Assembly (NCBI RefSeq): GCF_024807615.1
Contig: NZ_JANUCJ010000001.1
Coordinates: forward strand, 996,361-1,060,360
Source of the DNA: Tsukamurella ocularis
Lineage (GTDB): Bacteria > Actinomycetota > Actinomycetes > Mycobacteriales > Mycobacteriaceae
DNA length: 64,000 nucleotides
Direction of reading: 5' to 3'
Shown here: in pieces, positions 41,868 through 49,253 of the stretch
Layout of the letters: each line of letters begins with the position of its first letter
How positions within the stretch are numbered: the first letter of the stretch is position 1
Notes under the pieces: model-generated
What the model saw: only the letters and a program-made list of their open reading frames with translations
The model's database searches: none
Told to the model about the DNA's origin: nothing
Program-made: the position numbers and the translations under genes

Positions 41868-41923
41868 GCCCGCGAATATACCGGCCTCACCTGCTGCGAC
41901 AGGCCGTCGCCAGCGTCCCGGGT

Positions 41924-42322
41924 CTACAGTCCGTCGTCGCCGGCCACGCGGAGCGCATCGACAGGAAACCAGCCAGCGATCGCCGCGGCGTCGACGGTGC
42001 GCCGGCGGCCGCGAATGCTCACCTCGGCGCTGTATCCCGCCGCGCCGGCGATTCGACGGTACGGCCGTTCGATCTTGATCACCGTCGGCGCGGCCGCGCT
42101 CTGGGTTCTGACCACGATGTCGCCGGCGCGAAGACTTGCCGGTGCCGCGATGCGCTCCGCCCGCGTGGCCATCCAATCCGCCAGGTCCTCGTCCTCGATC
42201 CCCAGCGCCGCGGCAAGCTGGTGAAACGACACCGCGGTATCGCCGAGCGCGTCGACCACCGCCGCGATCTCGTCCTCATCGGTGACCGCGCGCCGGATCC
42301 GGTCAATTCCGTCTGAATACAC
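41924..42322 (-). CDS. Hypothetical protein
   Basis: A 132-residue protein from a GTG. The N-terminal 60 residues look like a small helical DNA-binding-type domain (VSFHQLAAALGIEDEDLADW), and the C-terminal 70 residues look like a small beta domain (AGDIVVRTQSAAAPTVIKIE). No specific family recognised. It follows the tiny gene at 42347-42427 in the same direction. Confidence 0.6.
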   Translation of the reverse strand: MYSDGIDRIRRAVTDEDEIAAVVDALGDTAVSFHQLAAALGIEDEDLADWMATRAERIAAPASLRAGDIVVRTQSAAAPTVIKIERPYRRIAGAAGYSAEVSIRGRRRTVDAAAIAGWFPVDALRVAGDDGL

Positions 42323-42346
42323 CCGGCCAGTATCGCCGATCAGGCA

Positions 42347-42427
42347 CTACGTCAAGACGACCAAGGCGAAGCCGGTCACCATCAGCGCCAGGGCGATCGC
42401 CAGGCGCGCCGCGGCGTGCGGCGTCAT
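42347..42427 (-). CDS. 26-residue membrane peptide, coupled to its neighbour
   Basis: The ATG at 42427 overlaps the stop of the gene at 42424-42714 (ATGA). The predicted peptide is MTPHAAARLA followed by a hydrophobic run to LVVLT, long enough for one membrane helix. The coupling and hydrophobic nature suggest a real small membrane protein, but at this length chance cannot be excluded. Confidence 0.4.
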   Translation of the reverse strand: MTPHAAARLAIALALMVTGFALVVLT

Positions 42428-42714
42428 CCCGCGGACACCCTGTCGCGGACCTCACGGAGCCACGCGTGCGTGCGCTGCAGGCCGTCCTCCTCGTCCTGCA
42501 GCCCGCCGTCGAGGCCCCACAGGTCATACGCCAGCCGGAGGGTCGTCGACTGCTCCGACTCGTCCAGCTGCGCCAGGACCTCCGCGTCGTCCAGGACGAG
42601 CGCGACGATCGCGGCCTGTCCCGTCGACCACACCCACTGAAACTCAGGCCAGCCGTGAGTCCGGACCAACTCGACTCGCTCGACGACATCGGCCGCCAGC
42701 TGCTCACTCTTCAC
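42424..42714 (-). CDS. Small acidic hypothetical protein
   Basis: A 96-residue acidic helical protein from a GTG that overlaps the end of the HEAAH protein gene by 11 bases. It is rich in Glu, Asp, Leu and Trp (WPEFQWVWSTGQAAIVALVL). The overlaps on both sides place it in one operon with 42704-43582 and 42347-42427. No family recognised. Confidence 0.6.
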   Translation of the reverse strand: MKSEQLAADVVERVELVRTHGWPEFQWVWSTGQAAIVALVLDDAEVLAQLDESEQSTTLRLAYDLWGLDGGLQDEEDGLQRTHAWLREVRDRVSAG

Positions 42715-43582
42715 GGTATGTCGCCTTCCCGGCCTTCCCGTGCTCGATCATCTTCTGAAGCATGATGATCTCCCGCAGCTCCGCGTCGCCGGCGGACCTG
42801 CGCGTCTCGTACAGCATGACCAGGTGGTGCGCGATCGCCTCGACGGTAGCCCTGCTCTCCTGCAGGATCCCGCGCGCGCGATCGGTCGCCGCGATGATCA
42901 GCCCGTCCGCCGTCATCGCCCCGTCGTACCCGTCGGGACGGTGCCCGCACGACAGCAGCGCCATCGCGTGCTGCCACGCCTTCCCGAAATCGAACGACGA
43001 CCCACCGTCGCGCTCATCGCGCTCGAGGTCGATCACGTTCCCCGCGACGCTCGTCACCAGCCACGCCCACTCGACCTCACCACGCGAACCGAGCGGGAAC
43101 ATCCCGGACACCTGGCCGCCGCTGTTCCCTCGCGGGTTGCAATCCGCTGACCTGACGGTGCCGCCCATCGCGATCATCACGTAGGCATGGGCAGCCTCGT
43201 GGTGCGCTCGCCGGTCGATCGACATCGGGCCGACGTCCTCGGCCGGCGCGGCCACCGCCTTCGGGAGCGTCGCCCCTGAGACCGTGGCCACCGCGGCGCC
43301 AAGGGGCGCCGAGGCGCGATAGATGGGGAGCGGACGTCGCCGCTCGATCCGCACCGCCCAGCGAAGCACGAGCACGCCGAGCACGCCGACTCCCAACCAG
43401 GTCACACCGGCGCGCGACTGGATCGCCCGCCACACCAGGTCGGCACCGTCGGAGATCCAGAAGCCGGCCGCCACCATCGCCATGACCGCCACGACCAACG
43501 TGGAGAAATGCCGCGACACGACGCTTATCACTGCGCCGAACCGGCGCGGCCGAATCTCACCGGACAGGATCGACGCACTCAT
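42704..43582 (-). CDS. Membrane-anchored M41/FtsH-like metalloprotease domain protein lacking an AAA domain
   Basis: A 292-residue protein. Two N-terminal membrane helices (about 26-45 and 58-78) precede a cytoplasmic domain with the zinc motif HEAAH (residues 128-132, in RRAHHEAAHAYVMIAMGG). A later segment, AGNVIDLERDERDGGSSFDF, resembles the M41 region that supplies the third zinc ligand (Asp). FtsH itself has an AAA ATPase before this domain; here it is missing. It may be a plasmid protease acting on small or unfolded membrane targets. It is ATGA-coupled to the 4-TM protein gene upstream. Confidence 0.7.
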   Translation of the reverse strand: MSASILSGEIRPRRFGAVISVVSRHFSTLVVAVMAMVAAGFWISDGADLVWRAIQSRAGVTWLGVGVLGVLVLRWAVRIERRRPLPIYRASAPLGAAVATVSGATLPKAVAAPAEDVGPMSIDRRAHHEAAHAYVMIAMGGTVRSADCNPRGNSGGQVSGMFPLGSRGEVEWAWLVTSVAGNVIDLERDERDGGSSFDFGKAWQHAMALLSCGHRPDGYDGAMTADGLIIAATDRARGILQESRATVEAIAHHLVMLYETRRSAGDAELREIIMLQKMIEHGKAGKATYREE

Positions 43583-44208
43583 GACACCCTCTCTGCATCT
43601 TCCGATTTCGCGCCACCGCGCGCGGCGGCGTCACGCTGTTCGCCGTGAGCCTCCCCGCCTTTTGCTGCGAAGTGCCGTGCCCCTCGCGGTACGACCAGCT
43701 CCACGATCGTGACTGGAACAGCGAGCCCGCAGGCAGTGAGCGTCGCCAGCCTGCCGACGTTCCCCGGCGGGAATTGTGTCGCTGCGACCCACGCCACCCC
43801 GCCCGCCACCAGCACCACCACGCCCAACATCAGCAGCGCCCGTCGAAACGCCCTCCGGGCCTCGTCCTCCGTGCCACGGGCGCCCACCACCCGGCGCACA
43901 TACGGCCCCGGGTCGTTCAGGACTCTGAGAAGCATCACGCCGACGATGTTCGCGCCGACCAAGAAGAACCCCGCGACGGTGGGAATCATCGACTCCCAGT
44001 AGCCGGTGAACCAGAGCGCACCAAGAGCCAGACCCAGCCCCGCCACGGGAAGGATCTTCAGCCACGTCGGTACCGCGCCAGGTTCGATTCGCCGCGCGCT
44101 CATCACCGCCAGGGCGCCGATGAGTAGTAGCCCCGACCCCGCAAGGAGATACGGCGCGATGTCCGCATACTGCTCCAGATCCACCAACGGCGTCACCTTG
44201 GTACTCAC
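43579..44208 (-). CDS. Four-helix membrane protein
   Basis: A 209-residue membrane protein with about five hydrophobic segments (for example APYLLAGSGLLLIGALAVM, ILPVAGLGLALGALWF and LLMLGVVVLVAGGVAWVA) and a charged Gly/Ala-rich C-terminal tail. The GTG at 44208 follows the previous stop by one base; an ATG at 44244 would overlap the previous gene by 35 bases. It is coupled (ATGA) to the M41-like gene, so the two may form a membrane complex. Confidence 0.62.
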   Translation of the reverse strand: MSTKVTPLVDLEQYADIAPYLLAGSGLLLIGALAVMSARRIEPGAVPTWLKILPVAGLGLALGALWFTGYWESMIPTVAGFFLVGANIVGVMLLRVLNDPGPYVRRVVGARGTEDEARRAFRRALLMLGVVVLVAGGVAWVAATQFPPGNVGRLATLTACGLAVPVTIVELVVPRGARHFAAKGGEAHGEQRDAAARGGAKSEDAERVS

Positions 44209-44209
44209 G

Positions 44210-44425
44210 CTAGGCCAGCCAATAGTCAAGGTCTGCGCGCACATTCGGGTGAATCACCGTCTTGCTCGATGCCGACTCGTCCACGAACTCGATGCTGAGG
44301 TCACCGGGCTCAGCGTTTCCGGGATCGGGGGGCCCGATCTTCGTCACGATCAGCGTCTCGCCGTGAGCCCCGCGGACTCGGTCTCCGACCACGAGTTTTG
44401 CGGCCTTGATGGTGGTGTTGGTCAT
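44210..44425 (-). CDS. Small hypothetical protein
   Basis: A 71-residue protein, probably a small beta-barrel (VVGDRVRGAHGETLIVTKIG), with a good AAAGGGAA ribosome-binding site. Its ATG overlaps the TGA that ends the restored frame of the upstream gene (44422-44424), which supports operon coupling with it. No family recognised. Confidence 0.6.
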   Translation of the reverse strand: MTNTTIKAAKLVVGDRVRGAHGETLIVTKIGPPDPGNAEPGDLSIEFVDESASSKTVIHPNVRADLDYWLA

Positions 44426-44836
44426 GCTGTTCCCTTTGCTCGTTGGACGATGTGCTGCGCGTGTGAATCTCGGGAGAGGAACTGATCAACCCGGCCGGTG
44501 ATCGGCTGGTTGTTGGCGCTCTCGATCGCGGGCTGCAGCGGCTTGGCGTCGATCGCCAGCAGGTGCGTCGCCGATCACCTCGCCACCCACGTCCACGAAC
44601 ATCCCGGCGGCCTCGATCGCGTCGATCTTGGTCCGCACGTCTGCGGGGAGCGCAGCGCGGTTCAGCAGCTTCCGGTGCTGCGGCTTCGGTAGAGAAGTCG
44701 GGCCGAGCTCCCAGGCCCACGTACGGCCCTCTGAGACGGCCTGTAGCGCCGCAGCGCGACGCTCCGGGCTCACCGCGTCGAGCGACGGGGCCACCACGCT
44801 CTCCGTGGGGATGAGGCTCTTGGGCGTCTCGTCCAT
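44422..44836 (-). pseudogene. Frameshifted gene downstream of the Phd-like gene
   Basis: The first 90 codons from 44836 read as protein (LPKPQHRKLLNRAALPADVR, then KIDAIEAAGMFVDVGGEVIGD). The frame then degenerates into an Arg/Gln-rich run ending at 44486. If one base is skipped near 44566-44570, the reading continues as HLLAIDAKPLQPAIESANNQ and on through FLSRDSHAQHIVQRAKGTA to a TGA that overlaps the next ATG. The restored product would be about 137 residues. It is either a real one-base lesion, a sequencing error or a programmed shift. The continuation (SANNQPITGR, then a DSH motif) could be a PIN-like or fold-switching end, but no family is certain. Confidence 0.55.
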
Positions 44837-44846
44837 GATGACCTGC

Positions 44847-45602
44847 TTATCCTTCTCGGCCCTCGTCGAAGGTCTGGATCCACCAGCCCTCGGCGGCGGC
44901 GAACCTCCAGGCTCCGTGCTCGTACGTCGTGCCGTCGGCCACGCCCTCGGGGAACCCGAAGTGCTCGTGCGCCCAGCTCGCCGGGATCCGGCGGTACCAC
45001 GTCAGCGGATGCGCCGGCGGCAGGAGCCGCTCCGCTCGGACAGAGGGAACGAGCAGGTCATCCGGGGTGAACTCCTCCGAGAACTCGTGCAGGCGCTCCC
45101 GGGCGTCCGTCTCGAATTCCGCCATCTCCGGGTCGAGGCCTCCAGGGAAAGCAGGCTGCAGAGCGGCCCAGATCGCACCGAACGTCGGCCGTGGCCAACC
45201 AGCATCCTCGAACTGGGCGATGACGTACTCGCAGTAACGCGCGAGCAGCGCCAGGCCCTCGTCGGGATCGACGTCTCGCACCCACGCGATCACCATGCCG
45301 ATCGAATCGCCGGCGTGCCGCAGGATCCACCGGTCACCGGGATCGCGGAACCGCGCGCCGTTCTCGATCCGCGCGCGCAGCTCGCGCGCGGCCTCAGCTG
45401 CCGTCGACCGCAGGAGCGTCTTCATCACCTGGTCCCGCAGCGGTAACGAGCCCCACGACGGCGGGGCCAGCACCGCGGCAACCGTCGCGCCCTTGGTGAT
45501 GTACGTGGGCCTACCCGTCGTGGCCTCGTCGACCAGGTTGTTCAGGTTCGAGCGCGCGTCCGTCACGGACCGCATCCGAGAAGCGTTAGTGATTCGCACC
45601 AT
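44847..45602 (-). CDS. Phd/YefM-like antitoxin domain fused to a long unknown C-terminus
   Basis: A 251-residue protein. Residues 10-48 (VTDARSNLNNLVDEATTGRP, then ITKGATVAAVLAP) match the Phd/YefM antitoxin N-terminus that dimerises and binds the operator. The remaining 200 residues are an acidic domain with many Trp and Pro and are not the short toxin-neutralising tail seen in Phd. The next gene downstream is frameshifted, so a toxin may have been inactivated. The upstream gap contains repeated GTACTG/GTACG motifs (about 45610-45665) that could be the operator. Confidence 0.65.
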   Translation of the reverse strand: MVRITNASRMRSVTDARSNLNNLVDEATTGRPTYITKGATVAAVLAPPSWGSLPLRDQVMKTLLRSTAAEAARELRARIENGARFRDPGDRWILRHAGDSIGMVIAWVRDVDPDEGLALLARYCEYVIAQFEDAGWPRPTFGAIWAALQPAFPGGLDPEMAEFETDARERLHEFSEEFTPDDLLVPSVRAERLLPPAHPLTWYRRIPASWAHEHFGFPEGVADGTTYEHGAWRFAAAEGWWIQTFDEGREG

Positions 45603-45726
45603 GAGGCAACCCTACCACCACGTACCGAATTCGCGCGTGTTTCCAGTACGTCTTTCAGTACCGAAAAAGAGCCGATAACTGGTATTACGTAAACTACCCA
45701 GCTCAGAAGGGGTGCCCGGGGCGCGC

Positions 45727-46263
45727 TCAGCGTTCATGCTCACGCTCGTTCGTCCGTTCGCGTGCTCGACGGAGAGCGCGTTCGTGCGCCTCCGCTGCCG
45801 CACGTTGACGAACCTGGTCCTTGGTCGGGAGCGGTTCGCCGTCGCGCTCTTTGTGGCGGCGTCCGTGGTTCCGCATCACCAGCTCGCGTTCCGAGTCTCC
45901 GTCGTCGGGTACCTCGCTTGCCGGCGGCCCGCTCGCGACGAGCCGGCCGAAGCCGATCACTCGCAGTTTCATCTCTAGCGGCGCCCACCCGTTCTCCGCG
46001 AGGCATCTCCGTAGGTACGACGCCCCGGGCCAGCCGCCCAGGAAGTCCAACGCCGCCTGCAGCCGGTCCTCGACCAGCGCGTGCAACTGCGTCACGGATG
46101 TCGCCCCGCGGTAGTCGAACTCGAACTCGTCGAGCATCGCGAAGACTTGCTCGCCGGTGCCCGGGCGCACCGGCCGGTCCGGATCGAGCAGCTCCGCGTC
46201 GAGCTCGTTCGCGATCCGCCGGCGCGTGAACGCGTCCAGCGGCGGCGTGCTGCCGGGCGTCAT
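45727..46263 (-). CDS. Hypothetical protein with basic helical tail
   Basis: A 178-residue protein whose ATG overlaps the stop of the membrane-protein gene at 46260. It has an acidic N-terminal half with FDYRGATSVTQLHALVEDRL and SYLRRCLAENGWAPLEMKLR, and a highly charged C-terminus ending in an Arg/Glu helix. No family recognised. The 124 bases downstream to 45603 hold the promoter region of the Phd-like gene. Confidence 0.6.
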   Translation of the reverse strand: MTPGSTPPLDAFTRRRIANELDAELLDPDRPVRPGTGEQVFAMLDEFEFDYRGATSVTQLHALVEDRLQAALDFLGGWPGASYLRRCLAENGWAPLEMKLRVIGFGRLVASGPPASEVPDDGDSERELVMRNHGRRHKERDGEPLPTKDQVRQRAAAEAHERALRRARERTNEREHER

Positions 46264-46814
46264 CGGCGGCGTACCGCGGCGCCGATCGCCGCGCCGATCC
46301 CGCCGCAGAAGACGATGCCGAATCCGACGATGAAGATCAGGACGATGAGCGCCTTCCCTCCGTCGATCTGGGGCTCTCCGAAGGACGTCTTCTCGGCCGC
46401 GCTCTGGTACATGCTCGCTGCCATCAGCAGGAAGACGAGGAACCCCCCGATCGCGCCCACCACGGCGCCGAGGATCCCGCCGAGGAGGGCGTGCGATCGC
46501 CGAGCGGGCCGGGCAGGCATCATCGGTGCACCCGCGGTCGGCTGCCAGGCCACCGGTACCAGGTAGTGCACGAGCATTCCGCCGATGTTGATGCCCGGCG
46601 CGTGGTCGAGCAGGGCGGGGTCGAAGCACATCACGGTGCCGGCGGGATACGGGGTCTGGCTCGCGAACAAGGCCCGACGACCGTCGGGGAACTCCACCGG
46701 CTGCACGCTCGTGTACACGAGGTCGGTGGTGCGCTGCGCCGGCGGAGCCCCGGCGACGCGCGGAGGCCCCGCCGGGGAGGATGCCTGCTGTTCAGGCGAT
46801 GCAGCGTTGGACAT
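46260..46814 (-). CDS. Two-helix membrane protein with cytoplasmic N-terminal domain
   Basis: A 184-residue protein. The first 95 residues are soluble (GRRALFASQTPYPAGTVMCF, then GGMLVHYLVPVAWQP), followed by two membrane helices (ALLGGILGAVVGAIGGFLVF and ALIVLIFIVGFGIVFCGGIG) and an Arg-rich end. No family recognised. It is coupled to the gene at 45727. Confidence 0.6.
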   Translation of the reverse strand: MSNAASPEQQASSPAGPPRVAGAPPAQRTTDLVYTSVQPVEFPDGRRALFASQTPYPAGTVMCFDPALLDHAPGINIGGMLVHYLVPVAWQPTAGAPMMPARPARRSHALLGGILGAVVGAIGGFLVFLLMAASMYQSAAEKTSFGEPQIDGGKALIVLIFIVGFGIVFCGGIGAAIGAAVRRR

Positions 46815-46836
46815 GGGGTTGGTCTCCTCGTTCGAT

Positions 46837-47334
46837 CTACTCGACGACTTCCCTCATAGTGTGGGCCACATCACCGACACGCACTGCGGGACCTCTGTCC
46901 GATTCCAACATCGCCTCGAGGATGCCGACCGCCCGGCGAAGCGTCTCCCGGTCCTCGTCGGTCATGTCGATGAGCTTCTGGCGAAGCCACTCGTCCCGTG
47001 TCGCGGCCTCGCCCACGATCACGCGCTCGCCGGCCTCCGACAGCTGGACGACGACCTGGCGGGCGTCCGAGGGGTGGGCGGTCCGGACGACGAGCCCCAG
47101 AGCGCCCAGAGCCGCGATCACCCTGGTCATCGTGGGTGGGCGCACCCGCTCGCGTGCTGCGAGCTGCCCGGGGGTGAGCGGCCCGTCGTTCGCCAACGCG
47201 AACAGCACGGATAGCTGGGGCAGCGAGACCGTCGATTCTCCCGTGCGTGTGCGCAGGTACCGGGCGAAACGAACGGTGGCCAGCGCGAGATCCCCGGCGA
47301 GCCCGCCGGCGGACTCACGCATCGTCATCACCAC
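46837..47334 (-). CDS. MarR-family transcriptional regulator
   Basis: A 165-residue MarR-type regulator. The winged helix includes SLPQLSVLFALANDGPLTPG, QLAARERVRPPTMTRVIAAL and the wing VVRTAHPSDARQVVVQLSEAG, which are standard MarR features. It should act as a dimer, usually responding to small phenolic or oxidising ligands. It overlaps the membrane-protein gene at 47315 by 20 bases, so it is within the minus-strand accessory operon. Confidence 0.88.
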   Translation of the reverse strand: MVMTMRESAGGLAGDLALATVRFARYLRTRTGESTVSLPQLSVLFALANDGPLTPGQLAARERVRPPTMTRVIAALGALGLVVRTAHPSDARQVVVQLSEAGERVIVGEAATRDEWLRQKLIDMTDEDRETLRRAVGILEAMLESDRGPAVRVGDVAHTMREVVE

Positions 47335-47656
47335 GGCGCCAATCGACGGTGGGGATCCCCAGTCGCCGCCCGCGAACCCTATCGACCAGCACGAACGCGT
47401 ACAGCGCGGCGCCCATCAACGCAGCGGTACCGAAGGCGACGAGAAGAAGTTCAGCCGGGCCGCCCGGTGCAAGCATGTAGCACCCGCTGGGATCGGAGGG
47501 CGGAGGGCACACGCCTTTCCAGTCCCACGATCCCCAGGTCCAGAACGCCACCCCTACCGCGATGATCACCGCACAACGGCGCATCAACACGCGGCGCACG
47601 CGGCGACGGTGGTGGTCCGTGAGACGAGCGTGCTCGTCCGGGGCAGGGGATGTCAT
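47315..47656 (-). CDS. Two-helix membrane protein
   Basis: A 113-residue protein. A first helix (CAVIIAVGVAFWTWGSW), a short Cys-containing loop (GVCPPPSDPSGCYML) and a second helix (AELLLVAFGTAALMGAALYA) are clear, which suggests an extracytoplasmic loop with a disulphide. It starts in an ATGA overlap with the secreted-protein gene and ends inside the MarR gene. No family recognised. Confidence 0.6.
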   Translation of the reverse strand: MTSPAPDEHARLTDHHRRRVRRVLMRRCAVIIAVGVAFWTWGSWDWKGVCPPPSDPSGCYMLAPGGPAELLLVAFGTAALMGAALYAFVLVDRVRGRRLGIPTVDWRRGDDDA

Positions 47657-48015
47657 GGCCCGATGTGGGATAGGTGCCACAGACCGTCCTTGGTCCCTCC
47701 GACGGCGGCGGTCGAGCTTGCTCCGCCGTCCGGGCCGATGCACGTCAGGGGGTAGCGAATCAGCTCCACTCCCCTCGGCGTGACCGCGAAGAACTCGTAC
47801 ACGCCCCCGCGGGCGGCCTTCGTGGCCTCGCACTGGGCCTGGGTGTCGTGCACGCTGCACAGCGTCTCGATCCAGGCGCCGTGTGCGATGTCCTTCTTGC
47901 ACGCCGGCAGTGGGCCGGCGGCCGCCGGCGCCGCGGTCACCGCGGCCGCGCCTCCCACGATCAGCACGACGGTGCTCGCCGCGGCCGCTATGCCGCGCCT
48001 GGTCCTCATCGCCAT
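47653..48015 (-). CDS. Small secreted cysteine-containing protein
   Basis: A 120-residue protein with an N-terminal signal peptide (basic MAMRTRRG, then a hydrophobic core, likely cleaved after an AxA near residue 33). The mature part has four cysteines and could form two disulphides. It is probably exported or surface-exposed. Function unknown; it is adjacent to other envelope proteins and the transfer operon. Confidence 0.65.
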   Translation of the reverse strand: MAMRTRRGIAAAASTVVLIVGGAAAVTAAPAAAGPLPACKKDIAHGAWIETLCSVHDTQAQCEATKAARGGVYEFFAVTPRGVELIRYPLTCIGPDGGASSTAAVGGTKDGLWHLSHIGP

Positions 48016-48016
48016 C

Positions 48017-48577
48017 TCAGTAGTCCTGCACGACGTTGGTGTTCACCGTCGCCCGCCCCAGCGCGTACAGGACGCCGGCGATGGCCACGACCAGGAGCGA
48101 GTTGAGCAGTCCCGTCGAGATCCACGCCTGCCAGGTGCCGAGCGCGCCGCTCACCCAGGCCCACACGAGGAGCACGATCACCGCGCCGCCGGCGAGGCAG
48201 CCGAACACCAGGCCCGGGCGCGCGGCGCTGTAGACCAGCCCAACCAGCACGGCCGCGGCCACGAGGGTCAGCAGGCCCGTGCCGATCGCCGCAGACTCCG
48301 GGTCCCGGTGCAGCACGGCGCCCGCTGCCGTGGCGGGCAGGTTGTTCGTCACCGTCACCAGTGCCCACGCGATCGCGCCGGCCGCGACCGCCACGAATGC
48401 CGCCGAGACTGCGAACCTCGAGAGGTTCATCGGCTGCGGCTTCGGCGGTGCGCCCCATTGCGGATCCTGCCGAGGATCGGGGCGCTCCTCGTAGTCACGT
48501 CGCAGGGCGGGGTCGGATCCGGTCGAGTAGGTCGAGCTATAGGCCCGGGTGGGATCGTTGCTGTCGTACGGGTTCAT
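48017..48577 (-). CDS. Four-helix membrane protein
   Basis: A 186-residue protein with a polar Tyr/Asp/Pro-rich cytoplasmic N-terminus of about 50 residues and four or five hydrophobic helices (for example FAVSAAFVAVAAGAIAWALV and AVIVLLVWAWVSGALGTW). No family recognised. It is one base upstream of the secreted-protein gene and probably belongs to the transfer region. Confidence 0.6.
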   Translation of the reverse strand: MNPYDSNDPTRAYSSTYSTGSDPALRRDYEERPDPRQDPQWGAPPKPQPMNLSRFAVSAAFVAVAAGAIAWALVTVTNNLPATAAGAVLHRDPESAAIGTGLLTLVAAAVLVGLVYSAARPGLVFGCLAGGAVIVLLVWAWVSGALGTWQAWISTGLLNSLLVVAIAGVLYALGRATVNTNVVQDY

Positions 48578-48611
48578 GATCTCTTCTTTCGTGATGCGGT
48601 GCGGTCCTGGC

Positions 48612-49253
48612 TCACGGCCAGGTGATGGTTGCGTTCTGGAACTGCTGGCTGAACTTGCCGTCCGGAGTTCGGGTCTCGTCGCTCGTCGGGTAGCCGATCT
48701 TGGCGATGCCGCCGGCGGTGTCGAATTGCCGCTTGATTTCGCCCCAGACGGCGTGAACGCCCGTCGTGGGGCTCCAGTAGACCGATCCGCCCTGGAAGTC
48801 GTTGTAGGCGCCGAGGACGACTTGCTGCCAGTTGAGGGCGGGGATGTTCGCGCGGGTCTGGCGGCGCTCGTCGCTCACCGGGTACCCGAGAGGTCCGGTC
48901 TCCCAGCCCTTCGAGCCCCAGAGGTCGCGAATCGCGCCGCCCACCTGGTGGGCGTTGCCGCCGTCGGCGGTCGGGCTGAAGTAGAACGAGGTGGCCTTCG
49001 TATCGAACTTCTGGAGGCGCCCGCCCCGGCGATCGGGCAGCTCCGGCGTCGTCGGCGGGCCCCAGCTCGCCGTGCCGCCGGTGGCGAAGAAGCTGGTCTC
49101 GATCCGGCCCATGACCATGAACGCGCCGACCTGCTGGTCCGCGTTCGCGGCGCCGGGGGTGATCGCTGCGGCCGCGGCCAGGCCGACGGTGAACGCCGCA
49201 GCGGCGCACCGTCGACGGCGCACCGTTCGGGGTGTGTTGGAGGTGATGTTCAT
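48612..49253 (-). CDS. Secreted LGFP-repeat protein
   Basis: A 213-residue exported protein. The signal peptide is basic (TVRRRRCAAAA) with cleavage likely after the ANA near residue 38. The mature part contains LGFP-type repeats of about 50 residues (IRDLWGSKGWETGPLGYPVS and IGYPTSDETRT with SVYWSPTTG blocks). LGFP repeats are found in mycolata envelope proteins and are thought to anchor to the cell wall. Its place in the transfer region suggests a role at the cell surface during mating or attachment; that is inference. Confidence 0.85.
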   Translation of the reverse strand: MNITSNTPRTVRRRRCAAAAFTVGLAAAAAITPGAANADQQVGAFMVMGRIETSFFATGGTASWGPPTTPELPDRRGGRLQKFDTKATSFYFSPTADGGNAHQVGGAIRDLWGSKGWETGPLGYPVSDERRQTRANIPALNWQQVVLGAYNDFQGGSVYWSPTTGVHAVWGEIKRQFDTAGGIAKIGYPTSDETRTPDGKFSQQFQNATITWP

